NCBI GenBank assembly: GCA_029204225.1
Contig: CM055104.1
Coordinates: 41,964,233-42,028,232, forward strand
DNA: 64,000 nt
Source of the DNA: Diphasiastrum complanatum
Taxonomy: Eukaryota > Streptophyta > Lycopodiopsida > Lycopodiales > Lycopodiaceae
Direction: 5' to 3'
Shown one piece after another: positions 23,221-34,743 of the stretch (position 1 is the first letter of the stretch; each line of letters begins with the position of its first letter). The notes under the pieces were generated by a model. The model was not told the DNA's origin, searched no databases, and worked only from the letters and a program-made list of their open reading frames with translations. Made by a program: the position numbers and the translations under genes.

Positions 23221-23980
23221 TTCGGTTTTTTTCGTTGCCTTTATTCTAAAGCACCTTCACCTTCTTCATTGTCTTTAATCTAAGGCACCTTCACGTTCTT
23301 CGCTAAACTTCAGTGTAAGGCACCTTCAGCTTTTTCGCCTTTTTTTGGCTTCTTCGTTGTCTTCAGTTTAAGGCTGGCCAGAATGCCTGGAAACCGTTCT
23401 TAAGGCATCTTCACCTTCTTCGCTGCCTTCAGTCTATAAGCGCCTTAGGGATTTACACATCTTAAGTCTAAGGGCACCTTTAAGAGTTGCACACCTTCGG
23501 GTTTTTCGGGTTTTTTGCATCTTTGCTACATTGGCAGATTGATGTCGCCAACTTATCATCAACCCTAAAACAGCTGGAGAAACAAATATCCTAAGGGCAG
23601 TTACCAGCTTTGTACAGATGCAAAACTGGAGTAAATGGCAGTTAAGGCATAAGATATTTTTTCTCTCGACACTTGTAAATTTATATACTAGCTGAATCAA
23701 GCTATGTAAGTGTTAATTGAATTTCTCTTTCAATCAAAGTTTTCTGTAGCCAGCGTTATCATGCTCATCAAGCTAAAGTTATTACTTCAAACTATTGTAC
23801 TCACTGCTGATATTAATCAAAGTGCAATTTTTGTCTAACTACTGTGTCATTCATTTGCGCATTCTGTATAAATTCTTCTACTTGAATAATTTTGCTGCTA
23901 ACTGTTGCGTTTCCATTCCTACATGTCACACTCAATCCTCGAGCTTCCGCTGCCGCTCACGCCCCCACGGTTTTATGACA
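23221..23980 (+). repeat. 5' LTR of copia element F (left end not found)
   Basis: The right end TTTTATGACA directly abuts a primer-binding site at 23981. No second copy is in the window, so the left boundary, perhaps including the 97-bp repeats, is unknown. Confidence 0.5.
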
Positions 23981-23991
23981 TGGTATCAGAG
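23981..23991 (+). other. Primer-binding site of copia element F
   Basis: TGGTATCAGAG on the plus strand follows the LTR end. The next base differs from the usual C. Confidence 0.8.
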
Positions 23992-24123
23992 TGGGCATTT
24001 CAATAATCTGCATTTCTACTACGTGTTATCAGTCTTGTTTCTATCAAGACGTCTTTCTAGGAAACGCACAGCCAACAGTATTACGATAATCGTTGTTTCC
24101 AACAACGATCTTGTTCAACCAGA

Positions 24124-24750
24124 ATGGATCCATCATCTAGTTCATCTCTCATTGACAAACTCGATGGAGATAACTACCATCTCTGGAAATTCAAGATGAA
24201 GATTATACTTCTTGCAAAAGAACTGTGGGACATCGTTGATGGCACAGAGCTCAAACCAGAAGGTGGTGTAGCCGTCATCACCAAGTGGAGACTGAGAGAT
24301 GGCAAAGCATTTGCCATGATCACCCTCAACATCAAGGATACTCAGATCAGCCACATACGTAATGTTCAGACTGCCAAGGATGCATGGGACATCCTAGCAA
24401 CTCTCTACGACCTTAAAGACGTTACGTCCAAGCTTCATCTGAGGAAGAAATTTTTCACCCTCAGAATGTCTGATGCAGATAGTGTTTCGAGCCACCTCAA
24501 CACCTTCATAAATCTTATGGAGCAGATGACTGCAACTGGCTCAGTCATAGAAGATTCTGATGCACTCATGACTCTATTATTGAGTCTACTTGAGGTCGAC
24601 AAAAATTGGGTAATGGCAATTTCTATCCAAGAGCACCTTACTCTATCAAGAGTAATTTCGCTACTCCTACAAGAGGAGATCAGAAGATCAGCATCCTCCT
24701 CATGCTCAGGATCGGATCCTCAAGCTCTGTATTCAAAAATTAGAAGTTAA
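24124..24750 (+). CDS. gag: gag of copia element F (UBN2-type), intact N-terminal part
   Basis: This is an uninterrupted 208-codon frame starting MDPSSSSSLIDKL at the expected position 140 bp after the primer site. It contains the DUF4219/UBN2-like hallmarks of Ty1/copia gag: NYHLWKFKMK (residues 18-27), AWDILATLY near residue 88, KLHLRKKFF near 102, and LLLSLL...WVMAI near 160. Gag forms the virus-like particle of the element. The frame stops at 24748-24750 before the zinc knuckle, which lies in another frame at 24873-24914, so full-length gag is broken. Element D encodes a closely similar gag on the other strand. Confidence 0.8.
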   Translation: MDPSSSSSLIDKLDGDNYHLWKFKMKIILLAKELWDIVDGTELKPEGGVAVITKWRLRDGKAFAMITLNIKDTQISHIRNVQTAKDAWDILATLYDLKDVTSKLHLRKKFFTLRMSDADSVSSHLNTFINLMEQMTATGSVIEDSDALMTLLLSLLEVDKNWVMAISIQEHLTLSRVISLLLQEEIRRSASSSCSGSDPQALYSKIRS

Positions 24751-26290
24751 GATCCAAGAGATCTACAAAGTCAGGCTCTACTGGCAAGAAGAGCAACATG
24801 CAGTCTGGACCAAATTTCGGTTCAGGATCGAATTCAATCTCTTCATCATTCCAACCAGCATAGAAACTTTTCTGTAGATACTATAAGAGGATTGGCCACG
24901 AAATCAAGGATTGCCGAACTTTGAAGTACAACAACAAAAAGAAGAAGCAGTTCCAACCACAAGCACATAGTGCTATAGCCAGTCACTCAAATCAGCAACA
25001 ACAAGAAGAAGAAGATGAAGCAGCTTTCATGACCAAAGTCGGAGAACAACAGGATATCGATCAACAGTATTCAGCAAATGTCAACTCAGAGTCTAGTACA
25101 AGATCTGTCTTCAATCAGCAAGCCAACTTCTCCATGCGAAAGCTGTATTATCATTAAGCATGCTATGAGTCCCTTTAGTTCAGACTCAGTTCATACATCC
25201 AAGAGCTTGCTTGACCTTGTACATAGCGACATTTGTGGCCCAATGCAGACTGCTTCCACAGGTGGAGCTCTCTATTTCCTAACCTTCATCGACAACTTCT
25301 CTCGAAGGACTGCAACCTACTATCTGAAGAACAAATCCGAAGCATTCAAGTTCTTCATGTAGTTCAAGGCGTCTGCAAAAAACCAGACCCAGAGGAAGAT
25401 CAAGGCTCTACGCACAGATGGAGGGGGAGAGTACATCTCCACTAAATTCAAGGACTTCTGCAAGGCGAACGAGATACATCAACAATATACAACCAGCTAC
25501 TCACCTCAGCCCAATGGTGTAGCTGAGTGAAAGAATCAGACACTCATCGAAAGTGCCAAGAGCATGATGGCCCATGCCTCTCTTCCAAAGAAATTCTGGA
25601 CAGAAGCTGTTACTATAGCTACCTATTTGCAGAATCGATCCATCACCAAAGCCTTGAATGGAAAGACACTTATGAGGTGTGGACAGGATCAAAACCATCA
25701 CACAAACATATTCGAGTGTTTGGATGCATCGCTTTTGTTCAGATTTCTGAGGATCTAAGAAGAACGTAGATGACAAGAGCAGGAAAACAATTTTTCGGCT
25801 ATTTTCCAAATCACAAGGCATACAAGCTCTACAATCTGGATACCGAGAAGGCATTCACCAGTAGAGATGTCATTTTTGTGAAAAACCAGTTCATCGACCA
25901 CAAAGGGAAAGCCGCTGATAATTTTGATCCAAGGATCAAGCAACCAGTCAATTCCAATCTAGAGATTCAACTGTAGAACATCGACGCTGACTCAGACAAT
26001 GAGTCAGAACCTCAACGAGTCAACCCACATCATAGGACCAAAGTTCAACCCAGAAGGTCAAACAAGTCCAAATAGCCTCCATCTAGATTTATGGATGATC
26101 CGGCTTGCTATTTTGTGCAAGAACCAACCACCGTTTCTAAGGCAATGTCTACTGTTGATGTTGACTAGTGGAAAGCAGCGATGGACACCGAATTCGATTC
26201 TCTTATGGAGAATCAAACATGGACACTCATTGAGCTGCCAAAGGACCAGAAACCAATTTCATGCAAATGGAATATGGTCACTTTGAGCTC
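24751..26290 (+). pseudogene. pol: Broken pol of copia element F: zinc knuckle, integrase, start of reverse transcriptase
   Basis: The knuckle at 24873-24914 reads CRYYKRIGHEIKDC, with Tyr in place of the second Cys ligand. In the frame through 25078-25758 the integrase is recognisable by HSDICGPM, FIDNFSR, RTDGGGEY (usually TDNGGE) and NGVAE-stop-KN. Two in-frame stops occur: TAG at 25360-25362, and TGA at 25528-25530 where integrases have Arg, so CGA to TGA. Protease sequence is mostly lost between 24980 and 25140. Reverse transcriptase starts near 26160 and is cut at about 26290. Confidence 0.8.
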
Positions 26291-26357
26291 CATCAATAGC
26301 CTTTTGATCCACAAGATCTCCTTTGTAGTGGATGTACGTGCCTTATAATTGGCCTAA

Positions 26358-27087
26358 TATAGCAAAATATACATGTCAATAATGCAAAAGAGCACAAGAC
26401 AATAGCGGATGAAATCACGTGCTCTACAAAGCTAATTCAATCTATAAAAGGAATGAACCTATTACTGACAATAAAGAATCAATGCGCAAGGCATCTACTT
26501 CGTCTATCTCTGATAAGCTTATGATGCTATATCTTACACACACACTTGTTCTTAATCTCTTAATCACTGAATACGAAAATGGTATTCAATATATATACAC
26601 AATGTTATAGGTGTGCAGATGAAAAAAGTACGAAGTGGATGTGTTGTCTGTAGGAGATCGTGGGTGGCTATTGTCGTTGTCAAATCCGTTAGCACAGTTG
26701 TATGGGATGAGCGTGAAAAGGTTCGTGACGTCATCATTCGCTGAAATGAACGTTGGTGAAGATGCGAAAAATGCGTCACTCTGACGAAATGCCTTAGGAT
26801 TTGATTTACAAGATGCCTTCGCTTTTCCTAGGGCACCTTTGGCATTTTGTAAGGTAGTATCACCTTTTTCGCCTGTCACAAAACACGTGTAAAAACACAA
26901 TGTCACGTTTTTCGCCTTTTCTTCGCCTGTGAGAATTTACTTGTATTTATGCAGACAGTCGTTTTTTATTCGTCTGTCTTATTTTACATGTAGATATGCA
27001 GACTGTGCAACAACATGAGTAAAAATGCAGCATGAATGGAGGCAGATTAAAATAAGATCTAGGAGAGTAGAGGAGATAAATCCAACA
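26358..27087 (-). repeat. 3' LTR of copia element D, truncated
   Basis: It matches 31791-32523. On the minus strand it starts TGTTGGATTTATC at 27087 but ends at 26358, lacking the last roughly 526 bp found in the other LTR (31265-31790). The sequence to the left belongs to element F, so the missing part was lost with a deletion or recombination. Confidence 0.85.
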
Positions 27088-27097
27088 ACCCCCCTTA
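27088..27097 (-). other. Polypurine tract of element D
   Basis: AAGGGGGGT on the minus strand directly precedes the 3' LTR start TGTTGGA. Confidence 0.8.
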
Positions 27098-28730
27098 ATC
27101 TGGATCCATGAATGCCTTGATCTTCAGACTAAGCAATGCACAAAATTTGTTGTGTGCAATAACACTTAATGCTTTCGTGAATATATATGTAACCATATCC
27201 TGTGTTCTACAGTACGTTAAGCTTACCTCCTTGTTGAGAACCTTGTCCCTGATGTAGTGATATATGATTTCAATGTGCTTACTCCTAGAGTGAAATCTAG
27301 GGTTGGTCGATAAGACAATAGCACTCTGATTATCACAGAACAAAATTGTAGGGCTGTACTGATACAGCTGAACGTTTGACAATAAATTTCTCAACCAAAA
27401 TGCTTCTTTAATAGATTGAGAAGCAACAATATATTATGCTTCTATAGAAGAAAGTGCGATAGAGGTTTGCTTACGACTGATCCATGAGATAGGACTGCCA
27501 TTGGAGAAGAATGTAAATCCAGATGTGGACTTACAATCGTCTACATCTCCTCCCCAGCTTGCATCAGAATATCCACTGAGCTGATGAAGATTGTCGTTGC
27601 TGACATCTCCATAGCAGATGCATTGGTCCATGGTAGCTCGAATATGCCTCATGAATCTTATGAGAGCCTCCAATGGGTAATGCCAAGATTAGCCATATAT
27701 TGGTTGAGTGAGCTTACTGCAAAAGAGATATCTGGTCTTGTACAGAACATTGCGTACATGAGAGATCCAAGTATCGATCGATAAGGATACTCTCTCATCA
27801 GCTCCTCTTTCTGCTTGGTCTGGGGACATTGGTCCTTTGACAAATGCAGGCCTAGATCCATTGGTGAGTGAGCTAATTTACAATTCATTAGATTGTATAT
27901 GTTAAGAACATTGTGAAGATATCTTTGTTGAGTGATGTAAATCAGTCATCTCGCTTTGTCTCTGTGGATTTGAATGCCCAGACAGAAGTGAGCTTCGTCC
28001 AGATCAATCATGTCGAACTCTGAAAACAGCATTTGCTTAGAATCCTTGACCAAATTAGTATTATTGTTGAAGAGCAACGTATCATCCACGTATAAGGTGA
28101 TGATAATGAAGGATTGTTGCACTGACTTGGAATAGACGTTGCAATCAGCAATGCTTGGTTTGAATCACTGTTCGATGAGGAATGTGTTGATCCTCTGAGC
28201 CCAAACTCTGGCAGACTGTTTTCAGCCGCAAAGTGCTGTGTGGAGTTTACAAACATGATTCTTCATACCTTCCAGAACGTATCCTTCGAGCTAGATCATG
28301 TAAATATCTTCTTGTATAACTCCATATAGGCTGTTTGCATCAAGTTAATGTACTTCGAGGTCGGCAGTTGCAGCACAAGACAGGAGCATTCGGATCGACG
28401 AATGCTTGACTACTGGACTGAAAGTCTCGCTGTAGTCGACGTTGGGAATCTGAGTGAATCCTTGTGCTACTAGTCTTGTCTTCCTTCGATCAATTTCTCC
28501 ATTGGCATTGAATTTGATCTTGAAGATCCATTTGCAATCAATGATATTGCATCCAATAGGAGCTTTGACTAGTGGCTAGGTCTGGTTCTTAATCAGAGAA
28601 GAATACTCTCTGTCCATAGCTTCTCTCCAGAAATCAAAGTCTGGTTGGCTGAGTGCCTCTTCAACTGTCGTCAGTTCCTGTATCAAGAGACATGCAGACT
28701 CAGGAGTATACCTTGTGGGCTGTGTGCACA
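27098..28730 (-). pseudogene. pol: Element D reverse transcriptase and RNase H, broken
   Basis: Reverse transcriptase starts around 28600 with CKWIFKIKFNANGEIDRRKTRLVAQGF, then FSPVVKHSSIRMLL, and the catalytic LYVDDTLL with YVDD at 28092-28081. Stops replace Gln at 28345-28347 (TAA) and 28291-28293 (TAG). The connection (LGSLMYAMFCTRPDISFAVS, 27770) and copia RNase H follow: GYSDASWGGDVDDCKSTSG (27560), SWISRKQTSIALSSIEA (27440), then LFCDNQSAIVLSTNPRFHSRSKHIE (27330) and the final TKAL block. Several frame changes separate the blocks. (Longer motifs are runs split across frames.). Confidence 0.85.
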
Positions 28731-29935
28731 CTCAGCTTGATCTTTTGGGAGGATTCGATTGATGAACCACTCCTGGGACTTGTTGCTTGGTAGCAGCAAC
28801 GTCTTCATCTAATTCGTTGTCAAGAAGTGGGTCAACAATAGACACGCATGAGCCAGAAGCTCAGAAAGTCGTGTCAATAGTAGGTGATGAAGGTTCTCCT
28901 GGAGCAATATCCTTGTCTTTGATGTCGACGAACTGATCCTAGATAAAGACTGTATCCCAGCTATACACGATTTGTTGGGTATCAGGATCATACAACTTGT
29001 ATGTATTATCAGATGAAGTATATCCAATCAGGATGGTCTTGAGACCTTGGAAGTCCAATTTCTTCCTCGTGTCTTTTGAGATCTGCGCGTAGGCAACGCA
29101 TCCAAACACTCTTAGGTTCTTCACAGGGGGTTAGAGCCTGTCTACACCTCGTGGGGTGTCTTGCCTGAGAGGGCCTTGGTCGAACATCTCTTCTGGACGT
29201 AAGCTGCAGTGGAGACAGCTTCGGCCCAGAATCTCTTGGACAGCGATGCAGTGTGCTAGCATACATTTGGGTGATTCAACCAGGGTACGGTTCTTCCTCT
29301 CGGCCAAGCCATTAGACTGAAGACTGTAAGGAGTGATGAATTGCTGCTCAATCCCTTGGCTTTGGCAGTACTCCTTAAACGCGATAGAGATATATTCTCC
29401 ACCATTGTCTGACCTTAGAGCCTTGATCGTCCATCCAGTCTCCTTTTTTGCATGCTCCTTGAAGACTCTGAAGCAGTTGAAAACTTCTGATTTTTTCTTT
29501 ATAAAGTACACCATAGTCCTTTCTGGAAAATTCATCAATAAAAGTTATAAAATACTTTGCATTCTTCAACGAAGGATTTTTCATCGGGCCACAAATGTCT
29601 GAATGTACAATGTCTAACAATCCTCTAGCAATATGCTGATGGCTTGATTTAAATGGTTTCCCAGTCTGTTTACCAACTAGACAGTCTTGAGAGACAGGTA
29701 ACTGGAGTTTATCACAAGGATAGTCGAGATCAAGAACAATAGATTGTCTAAACATTTGTTGTACAGCAGCATGATTCAAATGACCAAGTCTATAATGCCA
29801 AAGTAAACTTTTATTTGCATGAATAGAAGTACTGAGCGCTTGACTAGAGGCAAAAAAGCAATGACTTAATTTATACAAGTATTCATGCCTCTTTTTGAGT
29901 GCTAGGATCTTGCCTGTCCTATCAATACTTTGCAC
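28731..29935 (-). pseudogene. pol: Element D integrase, broken
   Basis: A pre-integrase HYRLGHLN motif (29770), HSDICGPM and TFIDEFSR blocks are followed by a frame change near 29520 into a frame with ALRSDNGGEY (29400) and NGLAERKNRTL (29300), which supply the second Asp and the Glu of the DDE site. A further shift leads to LRVFGCVAYAQISKDTRKKLDFQG (29110), the C-terminal domain. Integrase inserts the cDNA copy. At least two frameshifts inactivate it. Confidence 0.85.
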
Positions 29936-31110
29936 TGATCACATTCGAATTCTACTCTATGTCCTAGATCTGTGATTCTGCTTACAGAGAGCAGATTCGT
30001 AGACAAATTTGGTACAAACAAGACTTTAGAAAGTAGCTTAGACTGATCATTTGCAAAGCTTAATCTCATAGTACCTTCACCTTTAATAGCTTGTGTGCTA
30101 TTGTCGTCAAGGTGAACATATTTCTTGGTACTGTAAGGTGTATAGGACTCGAAACAACCAATGAGACTGGTCATGTGCTGAGTGGCTCCGGAATCCATGA
30201 ACCAAGAACTGTCGCCGGATGCTCTTTGATAACTGGTCATGAAGGCATCATGATCCGTTTCTTGAATAGGCTTTGGAGCTTCTGCAGTTGCATTTGCCAC
30301 TTGATTCGACTGTCCCTTGCTGTTGTTCTTTGCTTGTAGTATCCGGCAGTCTTGAATTTCGTGGTTGTTTCGCTTGCAGTATCTATAGAACAACTTCTTC
30401 TTCATCTGCGAATTCGACTGTACTTTGAGTTGTGCTGATTTTTGGTCTGGCTTTGATTGCTTCGGGGCTTTCTTCTTTTGCTTAGTCGTGCTCTTGTTGA
30501 TGTATAAGGCGTGAGAATTAGCCAAGGAACTCAAGGCTTCGTTCTTTCGCGTGTCTTTCTGCAACAACATAGTAATGACTCTCGAAAGAGTCAGTTCTGG
30601 ATGTGTCATGATGCTCATCACCCAGCTATCGTATGAGCTTGGCAAGCTTGTAAGCAGTTGCATTACTGCGTCTTGATCGTCTATGATAGATCCAACAACG
30701 GTCATTTGCCTTAGCAGGTTCTTGAATTGATTGATGTGATTCTGTAGGGAATCACCATTTTTCATCTTGAGGGAGTAAAATTTCTTCCTGAGATGTAGCT
30801 TGGAAGCTATATCTCGCACTTCGTATAGTGTGCTCAAGATGTCCCAGACTTCTTTCGATGTTTGAGCCTCGGATACATGGCCGATTTGGGTCTCCGTGAT
30901 GTTGAGGATGATCAACGTGAAAGCCTTTCCATCCTTCAGCTTCCATCTGGCGATTGTTGCATCGTTTGCTTCGAGTTTCCCTTCTGCACCTCTAACAACG
31001 CCATACAATTATTTAGCCATTAGTACAGTTTTCATCTTAAAATTTTACAAATGGTAATTGGCTCCATCAAGCTTGTCCATGATGGAACGGGCTTTCCCTT
31101 GGGAATCCAT
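29936..31110 (-). pseudogene. gag: Element D gag and protease
   Basis: The ATG at 31110 is followed by MDKLDGANYHL, then a stop at 31045-31047 exactly where element F has Trp (LWKFK), and a second stop at 31009-31011. After these the frame is open for 368 codons (31008-29902). It contains the UBN2-like gag, a knuckle at 30387-30346 reading YRYCKRNNHEIQDC with Tyr in place of the first Cys, and the aspartic protease site WFMDSGATQHMT (30200) with a downstream LLSVSRI block. Gag plus protease in one frame is normal for copia. Confidence 0.85.
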
Positions 31111-31252
31111 GTGGAGGATTAATCTAAGTGATAGGCAAAACTATCATTGACTTAAATATGAAAATTGGGCACTGAGTTATAGAACAAGAAGACAATTACT
31201 CTATCAGCTAGTAGAGTCTTATATTGTGGAAGCTTATCAGGCTATGAAAATA

Positions 31253-31264
31253 GCTCTGATACCA
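31253..31264 (-). other. Primer-binding site of element D
   Basis: TGGTATCAGAGC on the minus strand abuts the LTR end TCCAACA at 31265. Confidence 0.9.
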
Positions 31265-32523
31265 TGTTGGAGAAAGCGGGTGTGTCATGTGTGAGAGACG
31301 AAAATAGCTCGAAAAGAAAACGAACACGAAATAGAAGAGAACTCGAAACTCAAACGAAAAACGAACTCAAAACTCGAACGAGAAACGAACTCGAACTGTT
31401 CGTGCACAACGGAATGAGCTATATTACTCTTTCCCTAAGCATGACTACGCGCATCAGAAATGAACAAAACGTTAGTGATAGAAATCACAGTCGTTCTGAT
31501 TACGTAGCCAAACATTAACAAAACATCAGAAGAATAATTTGTCGAGAACAGCTAGACAAATTATTTGTCGCGAATGATTCGCAAAGAGCTAGACTGGGCT
31601 CGACTAATAATCAGTCGCGAATGATTCGCGAAAGGCAAGACTAAATACTAGTCGTCAACAGCTAGACTAATAATAACTTGCTAAGAACATATACCAAATT
31701 GAGCAACAAGAGAGTCAAACATAATGATAAAAGCATAGCATCATCAACGCAAATCTGAATGCAGAACAAAAGAGTTGTTATCAGATTAAGTATAGCAAAA
31801 TATACATGTCAATAATGTGGTAGAGCACAAGACAATAGCAGACGAAATCGCGTGTTCTACAAAGCTAATTCAATCTGTAAAAGGAATGAACCTATTACTG
31901 ACAATAAAGAATCAATGCGCAAGGCATCTACTTCGTCTATCTCTAATAAGCTTCTGATTTGCTATATCTTACACACACACTTGTTCTTAATCTCTTAATC
32001 ATTGTATACGCAAAATGGTATTCAATATATATACACAATGTTACAGGTGTGCAGATGAAGAAAATGCAAAGTGGATGTGATGTCTGTAGGAGATCGTGGG
32101 TGGCTGTTGTCGTTGTCAAATTCGTTCGCACAGTTGTCTGGGATGAGCGTGAAAAGGGCCGTGACGTCAGCCTTCGCTGAAATGAACGTTGGTGAAGATG
32201 CGAAAAATGTGTCACTCCGAAGAAATGCCTTAGGATTTGATTTACAAGATGTCTTCGTTTTTCCTAGGGCACCTTTGGCATTTTGTAAGGTAGTGTCGTC
32301 TTTTTCGCCTGTCACAAAACACATGTAAAAACACAGTGTCGCATTTTTTGCCTTTTTTTTGCCTGTGAAAATTTACTTGTATTTATGCAAATAGTCGTTT
32401 TTTATTCATCTGTCTTATTTTACATGTAAATATGCAGACTGTGCGACAACATGAGTAAAAATGCAGCATGAATGGAGGCAGATTAAAATAGGATTTAGGA
32501 GAGTAGATGAGATAAATCCAACA
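31265..32523 (-). repeat. 5' LTR of element D (1259 bp)
   Basis: It starts TGTTGGA and ends TCCAACA. Near-palindromic TCGCGAATGATTCGC(GA) words occur at about 31569 and 31615, amid repeated AGCTAGAC and CGACTA words. The half at 31791-32523 is shared with 26358-27087. Confidence 0.88.
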
Positions 32524-32528
32524 GGAGT
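32524..32528. repeat. Putative target duplication of element D, right copy (GGAGT)
   Basis: These are the first five bases beyond the 5' LTR. The left copy cannot be checked because the 3' LTR is truncated. Confidence 0.4.
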
Positions 32529-34743
32529 TTCTACTTTTTTGCACCTATCCATATTGAATTTTTTAAGAATTGAAGTGGCATAATGGAAAATTTGACAAAT
32601 GAAACTATTATTATAAACTCTTACTACTTCAATACCCAAAATATAGTACAAGGATCCTAAATTTCTCATTTTGAACTCCATATACAATGCCATCTTGGTC
32701 TCATTGATTGATCAACATTGTTTCACAAAAAGTGATATCATCTACATACAATGAGAGTATAAGTACATCGCCATCATGAAATTTAAAATAAAATGAGGAT
32801 CTAAATCACTTATATTAAATCCAAGTAAGATAAGGAAGGAATGTCCGAGCATGCCATGATCTTGGTGCTTTCTTCAATCCATACAAGCTTTCCTTGAATA
32901 GCACAGTTTGTCTTCAAATCCATGTTGAATGAAGCCCTCGGGTTGCTCCATATAGATATCTTCCTTGAAATAGCCATAAAAAAAAGCATTAGACACATCC
33001 ATTTGTAAAAGCATCCAATTGACGTGTGAAGATAGAGCAATCAAGATTTTTTAATTGTTGTCATCTTGGCCACGGGTGCAAAGGTCTCTTCATAGTCCAA
33101 GTCTTTGTTTTGTGCATATCCTTTTGCACATAGCCGAGTCTTAAGTTTGTTGATTGATCCATCTTGGTTATATTGGTTCTAAAAACCCATTTACAACCAA
33201 ATGATTTCTTGTTAGATGGTAGATCTACCAATTTTCAAGTGTGAATGTAAATCAATTCATTGTATTCTATGATCATATCTTCATACCAATCTTTTGAATT
33301 TAATGCTTCTTGAACACATGAAGGTTCATCAAAGGAAGTGAAAAGAGCATTAGAGATGTTATCAACTTCAACTTGCCTCCCTTTTTCAAGATAAGTGAGT
33401 CTCGAAGGCTCGGATTTGGATCTAGAAGATCTTCTTGGAGACATAAGATCTTGAGATTCTTCCTCTTCAAGTCTTGGGCCATCTCCATCAATGACTTGAA
33501 CATTTTTTGGTTGAGAAGATGCTTGATCAAGCAAACATTTGGATGCTCCATCTAGCTTGCAGATCTTTCCTTCATGAAACATTACATCTCTACTAGTTAC
33601 AATCTTCTTAGTAGAGATTACATAGATCTTCTAATCTTTGCTTGAAGAACAATAATCAGCAAAATTTCATTGAATTAGGATATTCTTTTGTCTCTTCTTA
33701 CACTAAGAGGTACATGCACAAAGCATATGGATCCAAAGATCCTCAAATGAATAACATTTGGTTTCTTCTTAAACAACAATTCTGATGGTGTTTTACCATC
33801 TACTGCACTACTTGGTAATCTATTACAAAGATAAGTAGCACAAAAATTTGCTTTTCCTCCCCAAATCCATCCTTAAGGCCTTTGCACATTCACATAGAGT
33901 ATTGTTCTTCCTCTCAGCCACCCCATTTTATTGAGGTGTGTAGGGGCATGAATACTCCTCCTTGATGCCATTTTTCTCACAAAAAACATTTCAAGCTCGT
34001 GGAGATGTAGATTCCCACAAGGACCTTGAACTTCAAAAAAGTCTGAAACACCATAGATTTAGAAGATAAGAGATATATCCAAGTATATCTACTATGATCA
34101 TCAATAATTGTGACAAACATAGTTGCTCCTCCATTGCTTTTGCTACTTGAAAAGTGCACATCCGACTGGATTAGATACAAAACTTGAGATGATCTATTAG
34201 AGGATCCAGGAAAAGGCATTTTGTGTGCTTTTGCTAAAGCACAAGCCCCACATGTCTTAGCACTCTTCAACAAGATTTTGGGCAAATCAACAACCTTTGC
34301 ATCTTTGCACATTGTCTTCATAGCTTTGAAGTTGGGATGGCCCAATCTTTTGTGCCAAGCTTTACTTGAGGGAGCTCTTCCTCGGCCATCGAGCAATGGT
34401 TAGATTCCACATAAGCATCAAACTTAAATAACCTCCCAAATCTTGTTCTCCTTGCAATCATCTCTCATCCCTCTTAATAAAAGAAGCATCCACAACAAAT
34501 TGGACTTGGAATCCACTATCTAACATTTCTCCAACACTTAACAAGCTTTTAGTGATGTTAGGCACATATAACACATCATCAAGTTTCAAGATCTTGGAGG
34601 ATCCAAGAATCATAGGAACACATCCTATCCCTTCTATCTTACATTCATGATTATTTTTTATCTTAGATGCATTATAGAAAGAAAGAAAGTTGTTCAAAAT
34701 TTTCCTTTTGATTGGTCATGTGGGAGCTAGCCTCATCAATCTA
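32524..34743 (-). pseudogene. pol: Copia element E: protease to reverse transcriptase, split by D
   Basis: Read leftward: a protease-like DEASSHMTN (usually DSGASSHMT) near 34725; LYVPNITKSLLSVGEM and a pre-integrase frame 34697-34458; WHKRLGHPNFKAM and integrase HHCC-like residues in 34396-33977, with IIDDHSRYTW; an integrase-to-polymerase linker 33582-33235 (SRLTYLEKGRQVEV and LFTSFDEPSCV); and reverse transcriptase from about 33190 to 32524 with YVDD at 32748-32737 and LGSLYYILGIEV near 32665. It is cut at 32524 by element D and at 34743 by element C. Many frameshifts are present. The linker matches the remnant in element A, so E is the nearest pol-bearing relative of A, B and C here. Confidence 0.82.

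Larger units (their letters stand above)
23981..26340 (+). mobile_element. Copia element F, truncated inside reverse transcriptase
   Basis: After the primer site come gag, a zinc knuckle and integrase, ending at the very start of reverse transcriptase (W-KAAMDTEFDSL and NQTWTLIELP stretches near 26170-26240). At about 26.3 kb it changes abruptly to the truncated LTR of element D. No 3' LTR of F is present, so its 3' half was deleted. Confidence 0.8.
27087..32523 (-). mobile_element. Copia element D (long LTR, full but decayed gag-pol)
   Basis: Order on the minus strand: 5' LTR (32523-31265), primer site, gag from ATG 31110, protease, integrase, reverse transcriptase with YVDD at 28092-28081, RNase H, polypurine tract and truncated 3' LTR (coordinates given separately). 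The LTR begins TGTTGGA and ends TCCAACA, a perfect 7-bp terminal inverted repeat. It is inserted into element E, whose sequence continues at 32524. The left junction abuts element F rather than E. Confidence 0.88.
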
